Shown here: one piece after another, positions 44,985 through 54,725 of the stretch
Layout: every line of letters begins with the position of its first letter
Numbering within the stretch: position 1 is the stretch's first letter
NCBI GenBank assembly: GCA_028715725.1
Contig: JAQURG010000007.1
Coordinates: forward strand, 42,413 to 106,412
DNA from: Methylococcales bacterium
GTDB taxonomy: Bacteria; Pseudomonadota; Gammaproteobacteria; Methylococcales; Methylomonadaceae
Direction: 5' to 3'
Length of the DNA stretch: 64,000 nt
Notes under the pieces: model-generated
Told to the model about the DNA's origin: nothing
The model's database searches: none
The model's input: the letters and a program-made list of their open reading frames with translations, nothing else
Program-made: the position numbers and the translations under genes

Positions 44985-45937
44985 CGTTGATAAACCTCCA
45001 GAGCCTGACGTGGATTGAAATCAAGGTCTTCATGCATTTTCCGGTAAATTGCTTTAGCTTTATCAGTATTTGCCGGCGGCAGGGCAATTTGCAGCACGAC
45101 GTAAAAATCACCGGGTATCCGGTCGGGCAAGCCACGGCCCGCTAACCGCAGCTTGCTGCCTTGCCTGGAGTTTGGCGGTATTTTAAGATCGACACTGCCT
45201 TCCGGCGTAGGGACTTTTATTTTAGCGCCTAGAGCCGCTTCCCAGGGGGTGACGGGAACATCCAGATAAATATCTTTTTCGGATATGCGGTAAAGCGGGT
45301 GGTTGTTAAAAGCTATTTCAAGAAACAGGTCGCCCGCCTGGCCGCTACCCGTTCCCGGACTGCCTTGACCCGCCAATCTGATATGCTGGCCCGCCTTTAC
45401 TCCTTTCGGGACTTTGACATTCAGGCTTCTGTGCTTAACCTGTACTTGACCTTGCGCATTCATTTCGGGCGTGCTCAAGGTAATATTGCGCGTTGCGCCC
45501 CGAAAACTGTCTTCCAGATCAATATAAATTTTTGCATGGCTGTCTTCTCCACGCGCATGGAAGCCATATTGCTCGGCATTCCCGGTATGGAATCCGGCAC
45601 GGCCAAACAATTGTTCAAAAAAATCGCTAAAGGCTCCGGCATTACCACTGGTGAAACCGCCGCCCTTGAATTCGAAACCTTCATTCCAGTTCGGAGGCGG
45701 CCTGAAATCCTGCCCTGCTTTCCAGTTACTACCCAGCTGGTCATATGCCGCTCTTTTCTCAGGATCTTTAAGGACTTCATACGCCTCTCCCAATTCCTTG
45801 AATTTGGCCTCGGCATCTTTTTCCTTGCTGACATCCGGATGGTATTTGCGGGCCAGTTTACGATAAGCACGTTTGACTTCATCCTGACTTGCATCCCGGG
45901 ATAGCCCCATAATCTTATAGTAATCTTTATATTGCAT
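44981..45937 (-). CDS. cbpA: DnaJ-like co-chaperone CbpA (curved DNA-binding protein)
   Basis: A 318-residue class II J-protein. The J domain is residues 1-70 with YYKIMGLSRDASQDEVKRAY and the essential HPD (YHPDVSK). A Gly/Phe-rich linker follows (FEFKGGGFTSGNAGAFSDFF), then two beta-sandwich client-binding domains (LNVKVPKGVKAGQHIRLAG, LDVPVTPWEAALGAKI). There is no zinc-finger domain. It works with DnaK and is paired with CbpM. Confidence 0.95.
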   Translation of the reverse strand: MQYKDYYKIMGLSRDASQDEVKRAYRKLARKYHPDVSKEKDAEAKFKELGEAYEVLKDPEKRAAYDQLGSNWKAGQDFRPPPNWNEGFEFKGGGFTSGNAGAFSDFFEQLFGRAGFHTGNAEQYGFHARGEDSHAKIYIDLEDSFRGATRNITLSTPEMNAQGQVQVKHRSLNVKVPKGVKAGQHIRLAGQGSPGTGSGQAGDLFLEIAFNNHPLYRISEKDIYLDVPVTPWEAALGAKIKVPTPEGSVDLKIPPNSRQGSKLRLAGRGLPDRIPGDFYVVLQIALPPANTDKAKAIYRKMHEDLDFNPRQALEVYQR

Positions 45938-46274
45938 AGTGGACTTCTCGCACGCTTACGATTGCATAGAGTCGTTGGACCATTAGCCGCCAGACAGTCT
46001 TGATAGTGAACAAGAATGATGGCCCCATGGCTTGAATCATAACAATACTCGGTACGCTCAGTCCATAACTAATCGCACTTTCTAACCGAACACTGTTTTA
46101 GCGGATAGTAGGCATGTTAATGCTAAATCTCTATACAATCATTTAGCAGAAAAATCACAATTCTGAACTGGACTCCTTCATATTTTACGATTATTTTTCT
46201 CAAATTTACCTTTTTGCCGGGATAGCCGGCTATATCTGAACGAACGAATAACGGAGAAACAGTAATAGTCGAAT
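45938..46274. other. Gap upstream of cbpA
   Basis: No gene is seen. It should contain the cbpA promoter on the minus strand. No clear heat-shock promoter or repeat is recognised. Confidence 0.45.
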
Positions 46275-46850
46275 GTGATAATCCGGGGAACCAGATTGCA
46301 ACTCTTCTGGGGTTATACTCATATTGCTTTTCAGCCGTTTTTTATCAATGCCGTCTCCCTGTCTTTTATTCCTGAGCAGATTCAGAGCCAGGATCAGCCC
46401 GACAGTGTACTTTCCATGCTTTGTAATAACTCCAATTTGCTTATTGCTGCGCTTGTATCCTTTTGAATGGGCTCCGGCCTGTTATGAAGTTAAAACCCGA
46501 TTTATTCTATTTAGCCATTATATCGAATCGTTCAATGTTCCCTTTTGTGGTAAACGAATTTGTTCAATTTCAGGTATTTGGCATATTGCTTGGGAAATTC
46601 CGGCTACGGCAAACCTGGTGTTATACAACATGTATATCGTCTCGTCCTTTTTATTACCGGTTCTTTATGATTCCTGGAAAATAACTATTTACCATATTGT
46701 TACCGGACCGTTCCGACCTATTTAACGACCAGTAAACCTAACGAGTAGGCTGCGGTCTGGTGGTTATATTCAATCGGCTTATTGTTATTATTGCTGAAAA
46801 CTCCGATACCGGCTTTTTACATGTGCGACTCTGGTTTTGGTGAAAATATC
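46275..46850 (+). pseudogene. Broken gene for a polytopic membrane protein
   Basis: Three frames carry pieces that read as one membrane protein: QPFFINAVSLSFIPEQ, then FILFSHYIESFNVPF, EIPATANLVLYNMYIVSSFL with LPVLYDSWKITIYHI and GPF, and last TTSKPNE, a TAG, then AAVWWLYSIGLLLLLLKTPI. The final part resembles the ending of DUF5765/DUF6629-type small membrane proteins (HxxxGP, then a helix with AVWC-like sequence). Several frameshifts and a stop make it non-functional. The family call is tentative. Confidence 0.4.
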
Positions 46851-46860
46851 TGAAGACTTA

Positions 46861-47482
46861 GAGCTCATCCATAAATAAGTGAATAAAATTAAGTTCATTG
46901 TGAAATAGTTGGAAAAATTAACTCATAAAATATTCTCAACAATTGAAAAGACTGGCAAACTGGAAAGTGTCGGATGAGTTTTGGGCTCGAGTAGAACCGT
47001 TAATACCCAAGAAACAAAGGGAGGGCAATGTGAATTACAAGCGCAAAGCCGGCGGCGGCAGGAAACCGCAGGCAGCGGGGAAAGTATTTGAAGGGAGGGT
47101 TTATGTGCTCAGGACGGGTTGCCCGTGGAAAGCCCTTTCAAAAGCCGAATTGGGTAGTGCCAGCGCGCTGCACAGGTACTTTCTGTAGGGGCAGGAGGCG
47201 GGCCTCTTTGAGGTGTTATGGCGGCATAGAGAGGGTAGTATGTGCCGCCCATCAGGCCGCGCGGCGAGGAGGTGCGGGAGAAAGACAAAAATCCCGACTT
47301 CAAGCCGCGCCGTTGGGTCCTAGAAGTCTGTCATTCCTGGTTTAATCGGTTCAAGAAAATCGTGATGCGGTATGAAAAAATGGACAGAAGCTATCTGGGG
47401 TTAGTGATGCTGGCTGCGTCCATCAAAGTGCTTCGAAAAATTAACCGGAAAGATTTGCCTAATATTATTTATGGATAAGCTC
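46861..47482 (+). mobile_element. Internally deleted IS5-family element with both ends
   Basis: The left end GAGCTCATCCATAAATAA (46861-46878) and the right end, read on the minus strand, GAGCTTATCCATAAATAA (47465-47482) are 18 bp inverted repeats with one mismatch. Both sides are flanked by TTA (46858-46860 and 47483-47485), a 3 bp target duplication. The element is 622 bp, shorter than full IS5-type elements of about 800-1300 bp, and its transposase gene is broken, so it can move only if a full-length copy supplies transposase. Confidence 0.8.
46943..47478 (+). pseudogene. IS5-family transposase, broken
   Basis: The first frame starts LKRLANWKVSDEFWARVEPL then IPKKQR and GGGRKPQAAGKVFEGRVYVL, RTGCPWKALSK, the usual N-terminal helix-turn-helix region of IS5-type transposases. 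It stops at 47186-47188. After a gap in another frame (47242-47478) it continues with DKNPDFKPRRWVLEVCHSWF, NRFKKIVMRYEKMDRSYLGL and a normal C-terminus. The central DDE region with the first two catalytic Asp residues is lost. Confidence 0.85.
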
Positions 47483-47485
47483 TTA

Positions 47486-48158
47486 ATACTTCTCGCATAA
47501 TACTGGGTGCCCGGCGTCTGAAACTGGATGATGTGGTCAATAAACTGAAGCAGTCGGACTCACCAATCGCCATGAAATGCTGGTGTTTATTAGCAGCGGT
47601 ATTGGCAATACCCATTATACATCCGACTGGGTGATCAAAACATGGCAGGATTTTATTGCTGAACTAAACCGTTTAAAAACGCTAACGGCGCCGATGAATA
47701 CGGTGCTGAGAATCGCCGGCAAGATTTCTGATCCCGGTGCAGAACAATAGGCCAAAGCCCTGGTTGAATCGCCTGCAACAGAGGGTCAGGATCCACTAAC
47801 GCCTTCATCATGGTTTGCTACCTGGCAATGGAAACGGCGTTCAGAATACCTGAAAACCATTGACGGTCGCAAGGAACTGATCGAGCTGGCGGAAAAACGC
47901 GTGCTACTGGATCAGGATTTAAAACGTGCTTTTTCCGATCTGGTCAAAATTAAAATCTTTATCGGCCTGCATTTGAACATGACCGAGCGCGTCCAGGGCG
48001 CATTGATGCGCTTTGTCTCGGCCATAGGTAAAATCGGCAAGGGCATAGGAAAACGGGTGCTCAAGGGTATCAGTACGAACCTTGGCATTGGTGTTTCCAT
48101 GATGTCCGTTTGCTTTCCCGGTGATGACTTTTACATTCTTGCCATCTTTGAAAAATAA
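47486..48158 (+). pseudogene. Relic of a large superfamily I (COG1112-type) helicase
   Basis: From about 47548 one frame runs to 48158 with a single TAG at 47748-47750. It reads SDWVIKTWQDFIAELNRLK, then (after the stop) AKALVESPATEGQDPLTPSS, WFATWQWKRRSEYLKTIDGR, KELIELAEKRVLLDQDLKRA, FSDLVKIKIFIGLHLNMTER and ALMRFVSAIGKIGKGIGKR. The last stretch resembles the segment just before the Walker B region of long COG1112 helicases, where a GKGTGKR motif is usual. Neither Walker motif is present. So this is the middle of a large gene, with both ends missing. Helicases of this kind occur in defence islands, but no partner gene is here. Confidence 0.5.
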
Positions 48159-48645
48159 ACAAAAGTCCAGCCGTCTTCATTCTTGGGTATCGCCTTAATA
48201 AGAGTGTTTCAAATATTTTAAGAACTGTTAATTTAAATATCTGATTGCAGCTCAACGTTTGGATAAATTGAAAAGTATTTAAGCGATAAATTCTGAAAAT
48301 AATCTTGTGCTTCCCTGTGTGCAGCCGCTGGTCATAAAACAGCATTGACTGCTTGTATTTCAACAACAGAGTTGGACCTCGTTCACTTGGTCTGGAGTCT
48401 CATTTACGGGTAATTATTTGTAATCAATATCTTACGGTACAGTCAAGCAAAAATAGCCGCTGAGCTCAGCTTGGTAAGATTTCTGCTTTACCTTAAGTTA
48501 ATGTCTTTTTTCTGATATCGGTATCGGGAATTACAACACTTGCAAATGCTTGATGATGCAAAGTGCAGGTTGCCGACCTCAATAAAAAGTTATCAGTGCA
48601 TGATTGGGTAAAAGTAATTTATAACAACCAGAAAAACTTTTAATT
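48159..48645. other. Gap, no gene seen
   Basis: AT-rich sequence after the helicase relic and before the oxidoreductase chimera. I see no convincing open frame, RNA gene or repeat. It may hold the promoter of the lost oxidoreductase operon. Confidence 0.45.
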
Positions 48646-49371
48646 ATGAGTAAATATACTGTCGAAGTAAACGGCTCACTGAAAACTGTGGACGTTGCGC
48701 CTGACACCCTTTGTTGCGGTAGTGCGGATTATTTGAATCTGGTCGGAACGAGATTCGGCTGTGGTATCGGTCAGGCCGTCCATCTAAAGGATGCGAAGAA
48801 TTATAAATTGCTCGGTACGCGCATCGGCGGTATTGACAACCCCGGCATTGTGACCGGTAAACCTTTATTCGGCATAAATGTGAAACGGCCCGGAATGCAG
48901 TATGCCGTATACGAAAAATGCCCTGTATTCGGAGGCAAGGTTGTGAGCGCCAGTGTGAATAAAATTAAATCGCTGCCCGGAGTATATGATGTCTTCATTA
49001 TCCAGGGCGGAATTAACCTTAAAGGCTTATTGCCCGGTGTCGCTATTGTAGCCGATTCGACCTGGACCGCATTCAGCGCCCGTAAACAGCTGGAAGTTGT
49101 TTGGGATGAAGGGCAGGGTGCGGCGCAAAGCTGGAAAGGCTTTGCTGCCACCAAGGCCAAGGAACTGTCCATGCAGCCGGGTGTCGATATTTTGCGCGAT
49201 GACGGCAATGTTAAAACTGCGCTGGCGGGGGCTGAAAAAACGGTAGAAGCGGCTTACAGTTATCCCTTCATCTCGCACGCCAGTATCGAACAGCAGAACT
49301 GCACAGCCTGGTACAAAGACGGGGCTATTGAAATTTGGGCGCCCACTTAAAATCCAGAAGCTGGCCTCTGA
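48646..49371 (+). pseudogene. Chimera of isoquinoline 1-oxidoreductase alpha and beta subunits
   Basis: Molybdenum hydroxylases of this family have a small 2Fe-2S subunit (IorA) and a large molybdopterin subunit (IorB). Residues 1 to about 48 here are IorA-like: MSKYTVEVNGSLKTVDVAPD, then a scrambled patch, then YLNLVGTRFGCGIGQ. The CGACT part of the first cluster motif is missing and the frame passes directly into IorB-like sequence: KDAKNYKLLGTRIGGIDNPG, GKPLFGINVKRPGMQYAVYE, KCPVFGGKVVSA, HASIEQQNCTAWYKDG. It hits a TAA after WAPT, where the family usually has Gln, and a few codons later (NPEAGL) ends. So the rest of IorA, the start of IorB and all of its C-terminal half are gone. Non-functional. 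Confidence 0.8.
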
Positions 49372-49376
49372 ATCAG

Positions 49377-49631
49377 ATGAATGCATCCATCACTAACGTT
49401 TACGCTATCCTCCTGGCGGCCGGTGCATCCAGCCGCATGGGCAGCCCCAAGCAAATTCTTGAATGGCGCAATCGCTCCTTGTTGGAACATGCGATTCTCA
49501 ATGCAAAATCAGTTTTGCACGAGCGCGTTATCGTCGTACTGGGGGCTCATGCCGAGGCTATACAGACAGCCGTCGATTTTGAAGGCATCACTTCGATTAC
49601 CAATTCCGATTGGCAAGATGGCATTCGATGA
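49377..49631 (+). pseudogene. Truncated molybdenum cofactor nucleotidyltransferase (MocA-like)
   Basis: MocA-type enzymes attach CTP to molybdopterin for the xanthine oxidase family. Residues 1-84 from the ATG at 49377 contain the nucleotide-binding signature YAILLAAGASSRMGSPKQIL, then LLEHAILNAKS, VIVVLGAHAEAIQTAV and ITNSDWQDGIR, followed by TGA. Normal proteins are about 190-200 residues, so more than half is missing. It belongs with the adjacent oxidoreductase chimera. Confidence 0.75.
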
Positions 49632-49688
49632 CTATTGCAAATAGTCGAGAAGGCGATTTCTGCAATAGTTATCTTAACTTCAGCAACT

Positions 49689-50588
49689 TCAACATTGAAT
49701 TTCCTTGGCGGCCAACAGTAATTCATCAATAAAATGCTGGCTGTATAAGGGTAAATAATTATGTTTTAAATATGCTATCTTGGTCCTTGAGCTGGGTATC
49801 AGGTGGGACAAATCCCGCGCCACCAAATCCTGATCCGTCAGTGCGTCGTACGCCATCCCGGCAATAAGACCGACTCCCATGCCTAAGCGGACATAAGTTT
49901 TAATGACATCAGTATCGGCAGCAGCCAGGATGATGTCCAGTTCCAGTCCTGTATTTTTAAAGGCGCTTTCAATATTTGACCGCCCGGTATAGCCGAAGCT
50001 GTAGGTGAGAATCGGAAATCCCGCGAGCCGTTCAAGAGAAATTTCACCGGTGCTCAGCGGATGGTGTTGGGGCACAACCAGGGCATGATGCCATTCATAG
50101 CAATTTGCTATGACAAGATCAGCCACCTGATCGACTTTTTCGGTGCAAATGGCAATATCGGCTCTGCCTGTATGCAACTGATCGATCAGTTGCTCCGGCG
50201 ATGCTTGCACCATATAAATACTGACGCCGGGATATTTTTCCCGGAACCGTTGAATCGGCGCCGGCAAAAAATACTTGGCCTGGGTATGGGTGGTGGCAAT
50301 ATGCAGAATGCCCTGATTACTGTCAAGATAATCGGCGGCTATGTTTTGAATATTAGTCTTGGCCCTGTTGATGGTCGCGACCTCTTCCATGATACGCATT
50401 CCCAGTGTAGTCAAACCGATCAGTTTCTTACCCTGCCTTTCAAATAAAGGCGAGCCTAACTCGGCCTCAAAAAGTTGCAATTGGCGGCTTACCGCCGATT
50501 GCACGATGTGCATTTTTTCCGCTGCTTTTGAAAGGTTTAAATTTGTTTCCTGAAGTACGCGAAGTAATTCGATCTGGCTCAAATTCAT
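49689..50588 (-). CDS. cysB: LysR-family regulator, CysB type
   Basis: A 299-residue regulator. The N-terminal winged helix reads LQETNLNLSKAAEKMHIVQS then AVSRQLQLFEAELGSPLFER, with CysB-like KKLIGLTTLG. The inducer domain includes ATTHTQAKYFLPAPIQRFRE and SFGYTGRSNI, both CysB-like and associated with acetylserine and sulfate control. It is a little shorter than E. coli CysB (324). It lies 142 bp downstream of cysA on the same strand, so it probably controls the sulfate uptake operon. Confidence 0.88.
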   Translation of the reverse strand: MNLSQIELLRVLQETNLNLSKAAEKMHIVQSAVSRQLQLFEAELGSPLFERQGKKLIGLTTLGMRIMEEVATINRAKTNIQNIAADYLDSNQGILHIATTHTQAKYFLPAPIQRFREKYPGVSIYMVQASPEQLIDQLHTGRADIAICTEKVDQVADLVIANCYEWHHALVVPQHHPLSTGEISLERLAGFPILTYSFGYTGRSNIESAFKNTGLELDIILAAADTDVIKTYVRLGMGVGLIAGMAYDALTDQDLVARDLSHLIPSSRTKIAYLKHNYLPLYSQHFIDELLLAAKEIQC

Positions 50589-50730
50589 GGTTTGTGGAGT
50601 TCCTTATCTGATCTTTCCAATGCTATTGTGTCGGATTATAGGGTTGTTTTAAAAACCGGCACGGATTCTTTTCCCGCTTCTCGGTCGCGTCAGGCAATTT
50701 TGCCTGATGGCCTTCAGATTAATACCGTAA

Positions 50731-51774
50731 TTAATGAAACCAGTGCGCCTGGCGTATGCGCAGGTCAACTTTGTCGCCTCTATGCAATTTCAATTGCTTA
50801 AACTGATCATTGGGCATTTCTGCAAAAACAGGTGCAGTTGAACCGTTGCTGTCGTTTTTAACCAGTTCAAGACGAATCAGTGCGCCCAGATGTTGCCAGT
50901 CCTTCACAGTTGCAGATGCTGCATACCCGGAATTCGATTTCTCAACGAGGATATCATGAGGGCGGACATGCGCAATTTTACCTTCGGTTCGTGGATTCAG
51001 TATTCCTGCTGTTTGCAGCCAGTCGGCATCATGCTCGTCCAGATCAAAAATATTGGTTTGCCCGATAAAACGCGAGACAAAGGCATTGGCCGGATGATCG
51101 TAAATATCGCTGGGCGAACCTTGCTGTTCGATACGGCCATGATTCAGCACGACAACCTGGCTGGCCACTTCCATCGCTTCTTCCTGATCGTGGGTGACAA
51201 AAATACTGGTGACGTTCAAGTCATGATGCAGGTTTCTGAGCCATTGCCGTAAATCCTTGCGCACACTCGCATCCAATGCGCCAAACGGCTCATCCAGTAA
51301 TAATACGGACGGTTCTACCGCTAATGCCCGAGCCAGGGCGATACGCTGACGTTGACCGCCGGACAGTTGGTCAGGATAACGGTCATGCAGAAAATCAAGC
51401 TGCACCAGTTCCAGCAAAGCATGCACTTTTTTGGTGATGACGTTATTATTCGGCCGGTCGCGGCGAGGCTTAACCCTTAAGCCAAAAGCCACGTTTTCAA
51501 ACACTGTCATATGCCGGAACAGCGCGTAGTGCTGAAACACAAAACCGATGCCGCGCTGACTGACACTCTGAGCGGTTTTATCTTCACCGCTTATTAAAAC
51601 CCGGCCTTTGTCCGCATGTTCCAGGCCTGCAATGATACGTAACAGCGTCGTCTTGCCGCAGCCGGAAGGCCCCAACAGGGCTACCAGTTCGCCTTCCGGA
51701 ACCTCCAGGTTGACATGTTCCAGCGCTGAAAAAGAACCAAAATTTTTACTGATATCAGTAAGTAAAATACTCAT
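50731..51774 (-). CDS. cysA: Sulfate/thiosulfate ABC transporter ATP-binding protein
   Basis: ATPase that drives sulfate import through CysT/CysW. It is 347 residues. Walker A is [15 protein letters not shown], the signature [15 protein letters not shown], Walker [13 protein letters not shown], and the H-loop [13 protein letters not shown]. The C-terminal part ([12 protein letters not shown]) is the regulatory domain found in CysA. It follows cysW by 101 bp. Confidence 0.96.
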   Translation of the reverse strand: MSILLTDISKNFGSFSALEHVNLEVPEGELVALLGPSGCGKTTLLRIIAGLEHADKGRVLISGEDKTAQSVSQRGIGFVFQHYALFRHMTVFENVAFGLRVKPRRDRPNNNVITKKVHALLELVQLDFLHDRYPDQLSGGQRQRIALARALAVEPSVLLLDEPFGALDASVRKDLRQWLRNLHHDLNVTSIFVTHDQEEAMEVASQVVVLNHGRIEQQGSPSDIYDHPANAFVSRFIGQTNIFDLDEHDADWLQTAGILNPRTEGKIAHVRPHDILVEKSNSGYAASATVKDWQHLGALIRLELVKNDSNGSTAPVFAEMPNDQFKQLKLHRGDKVDLRIRQAHWFH

Positions 51775-51875
51775 AGCGGAATCTCAAAATAAAATCATTG
51801 TGGTTATCACATTAACTTGCCGATGGGATCGAAAACGACAGTTTTGCAGGTGCGTATTGACTCGCACAGCACTTC

Positions 51876-52742
51876 TTATCGGTTGTTCTGCTTCCGTTCC
51901 AGGGCGGTTTTTAAAATCAGCGTAACGATGGCCAAACCGGCCAGAATCGAAGCGCCGGCAAAAGCACCTGTTACGTTATAGTCGTTATAATTGACTTCCA
52001 CATGTAAAGGCAGCGTATTAGTCAAGCCCCTGATGTGGCCGGAAACCACGGAAACCGCGCCAAATTCACCCATTGCCCGGGCATTACACAACAATACGCC
52101 ATATAGCAACGCCCATTTAATGTTGGGTATCGTAACGGCCCAAAAAGTTTTCCAGCCACTCGCGCCTAATGAAAGCGCCGCTTCTTCTTCCTGGTTGCCC
52201 ATTTCCTGCATCAGCGGAATTAACTGCCGCGCTACAAAAGGAAAGGTAATAAACAAGGTTGCCAGAATAATGCCGGGGACGGCAAAGATGATTTTTATAT
52301 CATGCGCCATTAGCCACTCCCCAAACCAGCCTTCAGCGCCGAACAGCAGGACGAAAATCAATCCTGAAATAACCGGCGATACTGAAAACGGCAGGTCGAT
52401 CAATGTGGTCAGCAAGCTTTTGCCTTTAAATTCAAAACGGGTAATGGCCCAGGCGGCGGCTACGCCAAATATTGTGTTTAAAGGGACCGTGATCAATGCG
52501 GTTAATAAGGTCAGCTTGATAGCTGAAAGCATATCGGCCTGAGATAGCTCCGACCAATAGGCGGCTATGCCTTTGGAAAAAGCCTGGAACATGACCAGGC
52601 CCAAAGGCAGGCATATAAACAGACCGATGAAGCTCACCGCAATCGTAATCAAGCTCCATCTGACCCAGTTCGGGTCTTGCAGGGCCTGTTGTTTAGGCGC
52701 TACCAACTTGGCCGGGTTTATAGGATGAGTAATAGCATTCAT
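51876..52742 (-). CDS. cysW: Sulfate ABC transporter permease CysW
   Basis: Inner-membrane permease of 288 residues with about six helices. It contains LGFV-type membrane spans and the EAA loop [20 protein letters not shown] that contacts CysA. The N-terminal half has [20 protein letters not shown] and [17 protein letters not shown], typical of CysW. It is separated from cysT by 11 bp. Confidence 0.94.
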   Translation of the reverse strand: MNAITHPINPAKLVAPKQQALQDPNWVRWSLITIAVSFIGLFICLPLGLVMFQAFSKGIAAYWSELSQADMLSAIKLTLLTALITVPLNTIFGVAAAWAITRFEFKGKSLLTTLIDLPFSVSPVISGLIFVLLFGAEGWFGEWLMAHDIKIIFAVPGIILATLFITFPFVARQLIPLMQEMGNQEEEAALSLGASGWKTFWAVTIPNIKWALLYGVLLCNARAMGEFGAVSVVSGHIRGLTNTLPLHVEVNYNDYNVTGAFAGASILAGLAIVTLILKTALERKQNNR

Positions 52743-52753
52743 ATTGGCAAGCC

Positions 52754-53593
52754 TTAGAGTTGTCCGGAGCGCTTACGCACCCAGAATTGCAATAAATTAA
52801 TCAACAACAGCAGCACGAAAGAGACGATCAGCATCGTCAAGGCAATCGCAGTGGCGCCTTGAATGTCGAATTGTTCCAGCTTGGTTACAATCAATAGCGG
52901 CGCAATTTCTGACACATAAGGAATATTGCCGGCAATAAAGATGACCGAGCCGTATTCCCCTACGCCTCTGGCGAAAGCCAGGGCGAAACCGGTCAGCAAA
53001 GCGGGAAAAACATTCGGAAAAATAATTTTGATAAAAACTTGCCATCTCGTGGCGCCAAGGCTGGCACCGGCTTCTTCCATTGCCGATTCAAATTCCAGCA
53101 ACACGGGTTCAACGGTGCGCACTACAAACGGAATGCTGATAAAAATCAGCGCCATCACAATTCCCAATGGTTTAAAAGCCACCTGCACGCCAAACATATC
53201 GATCAATAATTTGCCCAGAAATCCGCTAGGCTGGAAAATAGTCGCCAGAACAATACCGGCAACGGCTGTCGGAAGGGCAAAGGGGAAGTCGATCAAAGCG
53301 TGAAAAAAACGTTTGCCGTAAAATGAATAGCGTACCAACACCCAGGCGACAATAAAGCCAAAGAAACTGGCGATCAAAGCGGCCACCAGAGCAGTAGAAA
53401 AGCTGACTCGAAATGAGGATAAAACGCGCCTGTTGGTTATGATTTGGACATAATCCTCCCAATTCAGCTTGAAACTTTCAAACACCAGAGTGCTTAACGG
53501 GATTAAAACCACCAGGCTTAAATAGATCAGGGTGAATCCCAGGGCCGGGCGAAACCCCGGCATAATGCTGTTTTTTGACATTCTTTTACTCAA
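52754..53593 (-). CDS. cysT: Sulfate ABC transporter permease CysT
   Basis: The partner permease, 279 residues. Family stretches include [20 protein letters not shown], the [20 protein letters not shown] segment and the EAA loop [20 protein letters not shown]. Also called CysU. It lies between sbp and cysW, with a hairpin in the 98 bp between sbp and cysT. Confidence 0.95.
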   Translation of the reverse strand: MSKRMSKNSIMPGFRPALGFTLIYLSLVVLIPLSTLVFESFKLNWEDYVQIITNRRVLSSFRVSFSTALVAALIASFFGFIVAWVLVRYSFYGKRFFHALIDFPFALPTAVAGIVLATIFQPSGFLGKLLIDMFGVQVAFKPLGIVMALIFISIPFVVRTVEPVLLEFESAMEEAGASLGATRWQVFIKIIFPNVFPALLTGFALAFARGVGEYGSVIFIAGNIPYVSEIAPLLIVTKLEQFDIQGATAIALTMLIVSFVLLLLINLLQFWVRKRSGQL

Positions 53594-53628
53594 TTATTGA
53601 TAGAGCATTTTTGCTAAAAATCGTATAA

Positions 53629-53658
53629 GGTGGAAAAACGACTTTATCTTTTCCCACC
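53629..53658 (-). terminator. Intra-operon hairpin between sbp and cysT
   Basis: On the minus strand GGTGGGAAAA and TTTTTCCACC pair over 10 bp with one mismatch around a 10-base loop. It could partly stop transcription or protect the sbp message from decay, giving more binding protein than permease, a common arrangement in ABC operons. Confidence 0.55.
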
Positions 53659-53691
53659 TTGCACTTCTACGAACTCCAAATAAATGAAGGG

Positions 53692-54702
53692 TTATTTTCC
53701 AGGTCCGTATATTTGGTCAAACACACCGTCATCAGAGAAATGCTTATTCTGTGCGGCATCCCAGCCGCCGAATTGAACGATTTTTACCAATTCCAGTGGC
53801 TTAAATTGTTTGGCATACTTGGCCGCTATTTCAGGATCAGTCGGGCGATAAAAGTTTTTGCCAATAATTTCCTGGCCTTCCTTACTGTACAAATATTTGA
53901 GATATTCGGTCGCTACTTCGGTTGTGCCATGCTTGCGCGCTATATCTTCAACAACTGCTACCGGGGGTTCTGCTAAAATACTTAATGAAGGAGTGACGAT
54001 TTCAAAATTGTCCGGGCCAAATTCACGCAAAGCCAGATAAGCTTCGTTTTCCCAGGCAATCAATACATCGCCGATTTCCCGTTCAATGAATGTGGTGGTT
54101 GAGCCGCGTGCGCCGGTATCCAGTACCGCAGCATTTTTGAATAATTTGGCGACAAAATCTTTCGCCGCCGCTTCATCATTATTGTTATGCTTTAAGGCAT
54201 AAGCCCACGCAGCTAGATAGTTCCAGCGAGCCCCGCCTGAAGTCTTTGGATTTGGTGTTACGATGCTGACACCGGGCTTGACGATATCATTCCAATCCTT
54301 AATGCTCAAGGGATTGCCTTTACGCACGAGAAATACGATAGTGGAGGTATAGGGTGAGCTGTTGTTGGGAAGCAAAGTTTGCCAATTTTCCGGAATTAGT
54401 TTGCGCTTTTCGTAGAGCTGATTGACGTCATAACCCAGCGCCAGAGTAACCACGTCAGCTTCTAGGCCTTCCAGCACAGCGCGAGCCTGTTTTCCGGAAC
54501 CTGCGTGAGATTGGTTAATGGTGACATTATCGCCAGTCTTGGCTTTCCAGTATTTGGCGAAGGCAGGGTTGTATTCTTTGTATAACTCACGAGTCGGATC
54601 GTAGGATACATTGAGCAACTTTACATCGGCTGCATGTGCATGGCCTGCCGCCAGAACGGCCAGTACCGCTGCGAAGATGATATTAAAAAAGTTATGTTTC
54701 AT
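53692..54702 (-). CDS. sbp: Sulfate-binding periplasmic protein
   Basis: Delivers sulfate (or thiosulfate) to CysTWA. It is 336 residues with a signal peptide ending AAGHAHA before [17 protein letters not shown]. Ligand-binding and family stretches are [48 protein letters not shown] and [20 protein letters not shown]. Whether it prefers sulfate or thiosulfate cannot be told. It is preceded 23 bp upstream by the porin gene. Confidence 0.95.
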   Translation of the reverse strand: MKHNFFNIIFAAVLAVLAAGHAHAADVKLLNVSYDPTRELYKEYNPAFAKYWKAKTGDNVTINQSHAGSGKQARAVLEGLEADVVTLALGYDVNQLYEKRKLIPENWQTLLPNNSSPYTSTIVFLVRKGNPLSIKDWNDIVKPGVSIVTPNPKTSGGARWNYLAAWAYALKHNNNDEAAAKDFVAKLFKNAAVLDTGARGSTTTFIEREIGDVLIAWENEAYLALREFGPDNFEIVTPSLSILAEPPVAVVEDIARKHGTTEVATEYLKYLYSKEGQEIIGKNFYRPTDPEIAAKYAKQFKPLELVKIVQFGGWDAAQNKHFSDDGVFDQIYGPGK

Positions 54703-54725
54703 TTATAAAACTCCAGGACAGAATA

